A program made the position numbers and the translations under genes. From positions 1-10,748 of the forward strand of contig JBOHVS010000235.1 of NCBI GenBank assembly GCA_050735975.1: a DNA stretch of 10,748 bases, written 5' to 3'. Source of the DNA: DATMBL01 sp050735975 (GTDB lineage: Bacteria; Desulfobacterota; Binatia; UBA9968). The stretch's first letter is position 1, and each line of letters starts with the position of its first letter. Positions 4,605 to 10,748 of this stretch are shown in pieces. The notes below the pieces were generated by a model that made no database searches, was not told the origin of the DNA, and worked only from the letters and a program-made list of their open reading frames with translations.

Positions 4605-6107
4605 GTGGCATTGCCTACACGACCGCAAAACGAAATAAGTCGTCTTAAGTGGATCTTTGGAACGACTTATACCGTCCAAGGTTCGAGCGCGCTTTCCGAT
4701 ATTCCAACGCTTTATTTCGTTAAGTTTTTTCTGGATATGGGAGACGCCGGCGGGCAACTCTTCCAATCGCTGAAATCAATCGGCTGGTTGGTAAAACCGC
4801 TATGGGGCTTCATCTCTGATCGCTTTACACTTTTCGGCTACCATCGAAAATCCTGGTTCGTGCTGATGGCGTTACTGGGGGTGGTTTTCTGGGCCTTCAA
4901 CGCGCTCTGCGCTCTTCTCGGCGTCCGCATACCGCTCGTCTATCTCATTGGCTTTAATCTGGCTTTTTCCACCTACGCCTTTGTCGACGTCGTGGCGGAT
5001 GCCATCATGGTCGAACACGGGCGTAGACTGAAACGAGTCGGATCTTTCGTGAACTTTCAATGGACCATGCTTTCCCTGGCAAACGCCGTTGTGACGGCGA
5101 TAAGCGGCTGGTTTCAGGAGCAGATTCAGGATGGGCAGTTTGCCTATTGGATGATCTTTCTGGCTACGGGTCTTCCGCCGCTGGTCACGGCCATAGTCGG
5201 TTATATCAATATTCCGGAGCGACCCGCGCGCTTGTCGAGTCGCCCGCGCCGGTCAGCGCGTCTCTTCGAGTGGCGCAACGTTCACCGGAGCCTGCTTTAC
5301 CGAATGCGCTCATTGCCGGCCACGATTCGCTCGCTGGGTCGCGAAAACAAGCTGCTGATGCTCCTTATTCTTTTTATCGTGCTTTGGAACTTCAGCCCAT
5401 CGATTGGTTACATCGAGCGCAGCTATCTCATCGATGTTCGAGGCTTCACGCCCATCGCTTTCGGAACAATTTTCACCATCCAGGCAATTACATTTCTGCT
5501 GTCGATCCTGACATACCGGTTTGTCGTGCGGCGATGGCCGTGGATCCAGTGGTATCACTATCTCTATGCGATGGTTGTTATTATGTTGATCGCCTTTCCT
5601 TTGAGCTTTTACTTTTACCTGGATCCTGACCATCCATGGTGGGGCGTCATCATGTGGCCTTTTCCGCAGGGTTGGAATCCATTGCCGGAATGGAACCGTT
5701 ACGTCTGGTTCCGAATCGTTTTTAGCGTGATGTTTGGCTTTGCCACGATCCCCGCATTTATGATTCCCCTGCGTGTTGCCGGCGAAGTGGTCAAAATACA
5801 GTATGCGGGGATGAGCTACGCGTTTCTCATGGCGCTCTCAAACGTTACCAATACGTTCGAGGGATTGGTCGGGAGCGCGCTCTACTGGCTATTTAGTCGA
5901 TCTTGGATGTCGTGGCTGCTCGAGTCATTTTATTCTTCGCCTTTCAATATCGCCGGTGTTGCCGACACGCGAACGCTTATTCTTCAAATGTTTGTCTACA
6001 TCAGTCTTTTCTTTACCCTGCTTGCGGTACCGGTGGTTGCCATCCTGCGGCGTGCTCTCGCGGGCCAAGGGATTCATATCACAAATATCGAAGCGGGCAG
6101 CAGCTGA
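4605..6107 (+). CDS. BT1/folate-biopterin-type MFS transporter
   Basis: From the GTG at 4605 the product has 500 residues and about twelve hydrophobic helices, as in the major facilitator superfamily. BT1 (folate-biopterin transporter) hallmarks are DIPTLYFVKFFLDMG near the first helix, KPLWGFISDRFTLFGYHRK (64-82) in the loop after helix 2, and FVDVVADAIMVEHGRR (126-141). A basic cytoplasmic loop (about 205-250) separates the two halves. The second half carries a Trp-rich extracytoplasmic stretch (about 340-368, with HPWWG and PFPQGWNPLPEWN) that seems long for the family. BT1 proteins move folates, pterins or S-adenosylmethionine in cyanobacteria, plants and trypanosomatids; the bacterial substrate is unknown. 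The start rests on GGAG at 4595-4598; the frame is open to GTG 4512, which would add 31 Trp/Arg-rich residues. It converges with the DUF748 gene, leaving a 37-bp gap with no obvious hairpin terminator. Confidence 0.85.
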   Translation: MALPTRPQNEISRLKWIFGTTYTVQGSSALSDIPTLYFVKFFLDMGDAGGQLFQSLKSIGWLVKPLWGFISDRFTLFGYHRKSWFVLMALLGVVFWAFNALCALLGVRIPLVYLIGFNLAFSTYAFVDVVADAIMVEHGRRLKRVGSFVNFQWTMLSLANAVVTAISGWFQEQIQDGQFAYWMIFLATGLPPLVTAIVGYINIPERPARLSSRPRRSARLFEWRNVHRSLLYRMRSLPATIRSLGRENKLLMLLILFIVLWNFSPSIGYIERSYLIDVRGFTPIAFGTIFTIQAITFLLSILTYRFVVRRWPWIQWYHYLYAMVVIMLIAFPLSFYFYLDPDHPWWGVIMWPFPQGWNPLPEWNRYVWFRIVFSVMFGFATIPAFMIPLRVAGEVVKIQYAGMSYAFLMALSNVTNTFEGLVGSALYWLFSRSWMSWLLESFYSSPFNIAGVADTRTLILQMFVYISLFFTLLAVPVVAILRRALAGQGIHITNIEAGSS

Positions 6108-6144
6108 AAACACCGCTATGATGTAAAAAGCTCCCTATCGATCT

Positions 6145-8976
6145 TCAGGAGACAAGCTCGATCTCAACGCCTGAAGCCTTCCCCATGGCCAAATCCTCTT
6201 TCGCGCTTACAATGAGTCGTTCCGGATCGACCCCGCCGTACTGAAGTTCTTCTTTTACGATTTCGCTGCGGTCGCGGGCCAGCGCCCGCAGCTCCGCATC
6301 CGTAACCTCGATTTGCTCCATTACGAAGCGCTCCAGCGACTCTTCAGCTACCGGGTCGAGCGGGGTGACCGGCTCCGTTATCCCACCCATGTCCCGGTAG
6401 AGGTTAATGAGAGCTTGCTCGTAGTCCTTCCCCTCAACCGTTTGGATCTTTTCCCAGAACTTCTTTCGCTTGATCGTATCCGCCTCGCTTCGGCTCGCGC
6501 CGCCGTTAAGCTTTAGTTCAAGCTTCGGTTTCTCCTTTAGAAACTTGGTCAGATCGGCAAGCTTCTCGGCACTTTTGGGTTGTATTTCCCGCGTTCCGGG
6601 CTGAAACAGGATCGGATCGATTCGTATGGCACCGATCCTCCCTCCAAGAGTAAGGATGTTGCCGACCAAGCGAAAAGGCGCTGTGATCGACCTGACAATC
6701 GCGTTCCGAACGGCGTTCCAAATTAAGCTCCCGACGTTTAACCGCAGTCCTGTGTCTCCACTCATGGCCAACTGCAATCGAATAACACCCTGAATATCTT
6801 GGAGCAGGGCTATTGCAAGCTCAAGCGGTATGCCGATCCGGCTGCTGAATTCATCACCGGTTTTTTCGCCGACCCGGACATCCCGAAGTACAATTTCTGC
6901 CGTCGCCTGGATTTCATCTCCTTTTAACGTGTAGTTCACATCCGTGGTTATCTGGCCCTGTCGGATCCGATGGCTGACATACTCAGTCGCGTACGGATTA
7001 AGCGGTGGAAGGGCGTAACTCTGGACCGTGCCTTCCAGATGCATATGCGGTCTCTTGGTAAATGGCGTCAACCAGCCGCTCAACTTCAGATTCGCCGATT
7101 CCCCCAGTATTCCCTCCAACTTCAGTTCGGCGCGTTTTGCGCTGGGCAGAAGATTCGAGAGCTTTCCGCGTACTTGTGAAACCGTCGTACTGTAATTTGG
7201 GGAGACACTCCTATCCAGGATCTCGATAGCGCTTTTCTCAACAGTGATGGACCGGATCGCCACGGTTGTTCCTGTCTCCTGATCTCGCTTCTGAGATTGT
7301 TCCGACCCCCGCCGTCCGTTGGATGCCCAGAGGCGGGTTACATCGAGCTTACCCTGCTCATCCCGAAAAACTCTAAGATTCGCTCCGAGAAATTTGATCT
7401 GATCGATATCGACCCGTGGGCTTGAGCCGATTCGTATCGTTCTCAGATCCACGCCTAGGCTATCGGTCCGCAAAAAAGGATTCTCCTTGTCCGGGAACTC
7501 TAAAGCCATATCGTGACCTTCTAGTTTCCCGCTTATCGATGTAACGATTTCATCGTTTTTTTCAGGCGCAAAGGCGAGTTCCAGTTTGGCATTGATATAA
7601 TCTCCGCTCGAGTTCGCTGAGCTGAAAAGCTGGTTCAAATAACCGCTATATGGCTGGAACGGGAGTCTCTCCCCAACCACGGAAAATTGCCCCTTGAGCG
7701 GCTCATCATAAATTGCTCCTGTCACCCGCATCGAACCCTTTCCCAGTTGCGCTTCGGCGGCGACTTGCTCAGCCGCAAAATTCGGCAAAACCGCCATGTT
7801 GTTAGCCAAAAAACTCACATCCTGAAGCAGGGTTTTGACCGTTGGGCTTACAGTCTGATCGACGAACTCAATCGTGCCGGCTTGCGCTTCGGCATGTTTC
7901 ACGACTAAGGGCATCTGAATGCCTTTCTGGTCGTTTTGCTTGGGACCTTCGGCCACCGCTGTTTCGCTTTCGGGCAAGAACTGCTGCAGATTGAATCCCG
8001 AAGAATCCCGCTTCACCAGCAGATGTGGTTCCATAACAGCCAGCGCACCGATTTGGGCTTTGTTTTCCAAAAGATCAAGATGAATGTCTCGCGCTTCTAG
8101 CCCAGCTAACTGGAGTACCGGTCGAGATCCCGGGTCAGTCAGGAGACCGATGCCGCCGATTTTTAGCATGCCATTGAGATAATGCTTGGATGTTTTGCCG
8201 TCGCTATAGGCGAGCACATACCTTGCCTGACCATTCAACAAGCTTTTTTCCAGATTCAATCTCCCGCCGTACGGCAGGTAGATGCCGAATACCTGTAATT
8301 TGACGTTCGCGATCTCCGCCGTCAGTTCCATTTCGAAAGGTTCTTTAAGCGCGCTGGTCGAACCGGCGAGCTTGATCGAGCCGTCCGCAATCCTGAACCC
8401 GGCCGTGAAATCTGTCGGCGTGACGTTCGCGTCCGGCAAAGTCGAAACCGGTCCTGCAACGAGATTGAGCGAGCTGAACGTGACCCGATAATCCGGATCC
8501 TGGGTGTTATCGATAAACACAATCTCGCCGCCGTGAATCTCCACTCGATCCATGGTGAACGCGGCGCCGCCCGTTGCGGTTTCTTCTGAGTTTTCTGGAA
8601 AACGCACAGCCCTGAGAATGTTGTAACTATCTGCACCGAGGCGCTCGAGGATCAGTTGGGGGTTCCGCAAAACGATGGTTTGCAGGTTGATTTGCCCTCT
8701 CAGCAAACCACTACGAGAGAAACCAACCGCCATGGCAGGCAAGCTCACAATGGGACGGGGGTCGTCCCTTCCGATAATCAGGCTCTCAATAGTCGCGCGA
8801 CCGGTAAAAAGGTTGATGTCAACGTCGCCGATCCCGACCGGCACGGTGAGCGCACTTTGCAGCCGGTTGACGGCTACGCGCCGGACCACTTCCGGCAGTA
8901 TCAGAATGAAGGCTCCAATAAGCGCCAGGATAACGGCCGTTGAAATAATCAGGCGACGCGAAGGACGGTAAGCCAT
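6145..8976 (-). CDS. DUF748 (AsmA/YdbH-like) envelope protein
   Basis: This 943-residue protein starts with a basic tail and one transmembrane helix (about 9-28). A very long beta-rich periplasmic region follows. Near the N-terminus it reads SRSGLLRGQINLQTIVLRNPQL, the AsmA-like pattern of a bridge protein on the periplasmic face. The central DUF748-type repeats recur, for example EIHGGEIVFIDN, AQAGTIEFVDQTVSPTV and EKSAIEILDRSVSPNYS. The tail from about 791 (FQPGTREIQPKSAEKL) has an OmpA-like feel (phosphate-free sugar-binding layout: a strand, then a KLADLTKFLKEKP helix, then a strand), followed by a charged helical segment and ELQYGGVDPERL. Family members are linked to outer-membrane assembly or lipid transport between membranes; the role here is inferred from the family. 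The ATG at 8976 has GAGG (8985-8982) with a 5-base spacer. The upstream GH15 gene ends 127 bp away on the same strand, so shared transcription is possible but not required. Confidence 0.88.
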   Translation of the reverse strand: MAYRPSRRLIISTAVILALIGAFILILPEVVRRVAVNRLQSALTVPVGIGDVDINLFTGRATIESLIIGRDDPRPIVSLPAMAVGFSRSGLLRGQINLQTIVLRNPQLILERLGADSYNILRAVRFPENSEETATGGAAFTMDRVEIHGGEIVFIDNTQDPDYRVTFSSLNLVAGPVSTLPDANVTPTDFTAGFRIADGSIKLAGSTSALKEPFEMELTAEIANVKLQVFGIYLPYGGRLNLEKSLLNGQARYVLAYSDGKTSKHYLNGMLKIGGIGLLTDPGSRPVLQLAGLEARDIHLDLLENKAQIGALAVMEPHLLVKRDSSGFNLQQFLPESETAVAEGPKQNDQKGIQMPLVVKHAEAQAGTIEFVDQTVSPTVKTLLQDVSFLANNMAVLPNFAAEQVAAEAQLGKGSMRVTGAIYDEPLKGQFSVVGERLPFQPYSGYLNQLFSSANSSGDYINAKLELAFAPEKNDEIVTSISGKLEGHDMALEFPDKENPFLRTDSLGVDLRTIRIGSSPRVDIDQIKFLGANLRVFRDEQGKLDVTRLWASNGRRGSEQSQKRDQETGTTVAIRSITVEKSAIEILDRSVSPNYSTTVSQVRGKLSNLLPSAKRAELKLEGILGESANLKLSGWLTPFTKRPHMHLEGTVQSYALPPLNPYATEYVSHRIRQGQITTDVNYTLKGDEIQATAEIVLRDVRVGEKTGDEFSSRIGIPLELAIALLQDIQGVIRLQLAMSGDTGLRLNVGSLIWNAVRNAIVRSITAPFRLVGNILTLGGRIGAIRIDPILFQPGTREIQPKSAEKLADLTKFLKEKPKLELKLNGGASRSEADTIKRKKFWEKIQTVEGKDYEQALINLYRDMGGITEPVTPLDPVAEESLERFVMEQIEVTDAELRALARDRSEIVKEELQYGGVDPERLIVSAKEDLAMGKASGVEIELVS

Positions 8977-9103
8977 ATTCGCCTCAACACTCGGGAATTT
9001 TGGATATCGAGTTCAGCTACAGCTCGAATCAAACACCGCGATGCTTCCAGGAAGAAAAAACCAGTCGCTATCGAGAGAGTCTTCACTCCTCCTGAATACA
9101 AGC

Positions 9104-10748
9104 TCAGCTATGCTGGCGGTCGGCCGCCGGCCCGCGGTCGCGAGAAAGGTTGCATGCGGTATTGACCAGAGCCAAATGGCTCAATGCCTGCGGAAAGTTG
9201 CCGAGCAGCCGTTTATTTCCTGGATCATATCCTTCGGACAAGAGGCCGACGTCGTTGCACAGACTTAAGAGGCTCTCAAACAGCCGCTGCGCGTCTTGCT
9301 TACGTCCTGCCAAGGCGAGATTGTCAGCCAGCCAGAAACTACAGGCGAGAAAAGCCGCTTCGCCGGGTGGAAGAGCATCGACGTCGGGTTTCGTCCGGTA
9401 CCGGAGGACAAAGCCGCCGGCCATGAGATCCCGTTCGATCGCCTCTACCGTGCCCTTTACGCGCGCATCGCTCGCTTGCAAAAATCCCACCAGAGGAATC
9501 ATCAGCAGGCTGGCGTCGAGTTCCTTCCCTCCGTAATATTGCACGAACGTATTTCGCTCGCGGTCAAAACCGTTGCGGCATACTTCCTCGTGAATTTTTG
9601 CGCGGAGACTGCGCCAGCGCTCGACCGGACCGTCCAACCCAAAGCGCTCGACGGCTTTTACCATGCGATCCACGGCCACCCAAGCCATCACCTTGGAATG
9701 AGTGAAGTGCCGCTTCGGACCACGCATTTCCCAAATGCCATTATCCGGCTCGCTCCAGGCTGACTCGAGGTATTCCGTCAATGCGCGCTCAACTCGCCAG
9801 GCATTCTCATCCGGGTCAAGCCCGCCCCGCCGGGCCAAGTGCAGAGCGTCCATCAGCTCGCCGTACACATCCAACTGAAACTGCCAACAGGCCGCATTGC
9901 CGGTACGCACAGGGGATGAGCCCTCATAACCAGGGAGCCACCCGAGCTCCAATTCCGAGAGCCTGCGTTCCCCGGCCAAGCCGTACATGATGTTTAGTTG
10001 TGACGGCTTGCCGGCCACTGCTCGGAGCAGCCACTCTCTCCATGCGCAGGCCTCTTCTATGTAGCCGCCAAGCATCAACGCGTAGAGCGTGAACGTCGCA
10101 TCCCGGACCCAACAATAGCGGTAGTCCCAGTTTCTCACTCCACCAAGCTGCTCAGGCAGGGAAGTAGTTGGCGCGGCTACAATACCGCCCGTCGGAGCAT
10201 AAGTAAGCGCTTTGAGCGTGATAAGCGAGCGCACGACGGCTTCGCGCCACGGCCCCTCGTACGTGCAGCGGCCGGACCACTCCCGCCACCACTGCTCCGT
10301 GTGGGCAATGGTTTCCTCGGCGTCAATGACCGCCGGGGTTGGGTCGTGCGACGGATGCCACGTTAGGACGAACGGCACTCTCTGTCCTTCCGAAACGGTG
10401 AACTCCGCCTCGGTTCGGAAATTTTCGCTGTGAAGATCGACGCCCGTGTTCAGGATGAGAGTATCCGGACCCGCGACCGCCCGAATCCCGTTCTCAATCC
10501 TGCGAACCCAAGGAATGATCGATCCATAGTCGAACCGAATGATGAGCTGCATGCGCATCTTGACCTGCCCGCGTCTACCGGCGACAACACGGACCACATC
10601 AGGTTCGCGGCTGCGCGGCGGCATACAGTCGATCAGCGTCACTGCGCCATCGGCGGTTTCATAGTCCGTTTCGAGCACGAGCGTGCCGTCGCGATAACGG
10701 CGCCGAACATTGCGGATTTCGCTTTGCGGCGCCAGCAACCACCGACCA
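9104..10748 (-). CDS. GH15 glycosidase (glucoamylase/trehalase type), N-terminus beyond window
   Basis: The frame is open to the window edge, so the gene is partial at its 5' end. The edge encodes GRW before LLAPQSE, which matches the conserved GRWLLAP block about 50-60 residues into bacterial GH15 proteins. The TTG at 10738 is therefore not a real start. Numbering from that TTG, an N-terminal beta-sandwich domain is followed by the (alpha/alpha)6 barrel with NWDYRYCWVRDA (203-214), the substrate-site GYEGSSPVRTGNA (270-282), GIWEMRG with putative general acid Glu337, and LLSEGYDPG with putative base Glu502, then LGNFPQALSHLAL. All expected catalytic motifs are intact. Bacterial proteins of this architecture hydrolyse alpha-glucosidic bonds of dextrins or trehalose, and sequence alone does not separate the two here. 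No signal peptide can be judged. The gene lies 127 bp upstream of the DUF748 gene. Confidence 0.93.
   Translation of the reverse strand, partial: GRWLLAPQSEIRNVRRRYRDGTLVLETDYETADGAVTLIDCMPPRSREPDVVRVVAGRRGQVKMRMQLIIRFDYGSIIPWVRRIENGIRAVAGPDTLILNTGVDLHSENFRTEAEFTVSEGQRVPFVLTWHPSHDPTPAVIDAEETIAHTEQWWREWSGRCTYEGPWREAVVRSLITLKALTYAPTGGIVAAPTTSLPEQLGGVRNWDYRYCWVRDATFTLYALMLGGYIEEACAWREWLLRAVAGKPSQLNIMYGLAGERRLSELELGWLPGYEGSSPVRTGNAACWQFQLDVYGELMDALHLARRGGLDPDENAWRVERALTEYLESAWSEPDNGIWEMRGPKRHFTHSKVMAWVAVDRMVKAVERFGLDGPVERWRSLRAKIHEEVCRNGFDRERNTFVQYYGGKELDASLLMIPLVGFLQASDARVKGTVEAIERDLMAGGFVLRYRTKPDVDALPPGEAAFLACSFWLADNLALAGRKQDAQRLFESLLSLCNDVGLLSEGYDPGNKRLLGNFPQALSHLALVNTACNLSRDRGPAADRQHS

Noticed and set aside
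5060..5629. 189-codon plus-strand frame inside the transporter gene
   Set aside because: Overlaps twelve-helix BT1 coding sequence in another frame and lacks hydrophobic or domain organisation of its own.
6108..6144. Bidirectional terminator between the convergent transporter and DUF748 genes
   Set aside because: No stem-loop with a flanking T or A tract was found in the 37-bp gap.

Overview
The window looks like chromosomal DNA from a free-living Gram-negative bacterium of moderate GC content. The Gram-negative call rests on an AsmA/YdbH-like DUF748 envelope protein. Several starts have good GGAGG-type ribosome binding sites. The gene mix is a GH15 glycosidase, tandem PRC-barrel protein, BT1-type transporter and stand-alone nucleotidyltransferase. 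Together with the short AT-rich and GGTTGAG-rich intergenic repeats, it reminds me of soil or sediment Verrucomicrobiota or Acidobacteriota, but no marker gene is present and this is a weak guess.

Layout. 1-137 is an AT-rich imperfect inverted-repeat element. 138-2720 is a minus-strand cluster transcribed from high to low coordinates: a membrane-anchored TPR protein, a calcineurin-like metallophosphoesterase joined to it by an ATGA overlap, then a nucleotidyltransferase-fold protein 25 bp further on. 2725-3015 is a non-coding, repeat-rich and palindromic spacer. 3016-3946 is a second minus-strand pair: a protein with two PRC-barrel domains, then a 52-residue very basic small protein with its own Shine-Dalgarno. 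3977-4604 is a mostly empty spacer that may carry gene debris. 4605-6107 (+) is a 12-helix BT1/folate-biopterin-type MFS transporter. It converges with 6145-8976 (-), a 943-residue DUF748 protein. 9104-10748 (-) is a GH15 glucoamylase/trehalase-type enzyme whose N-terminus lies beyond the window edge.

How the genes might work together. The TPR, phosphoesterase and nucleotidyltransferase genes are arranged as one transcription unit and form the best candidate for an uncharacterised functional module; a membrane-tethered nucleotide or phosphate-signalling function is possible but inferred only from the folds. The PRC-barrel and small basic proteins are also arranged for co-translation. The transporter, DUF748 protein and GH15 enzyme each look like independent envelope or carbohydrate housekeeping genes. 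I see no complete mobile element, CRISPR array, tRNA or rRNA. The least ordinary features are the unnamed small basic gene, the strong RNA hairpin inside it, and the palindromic spacer downstream of it.
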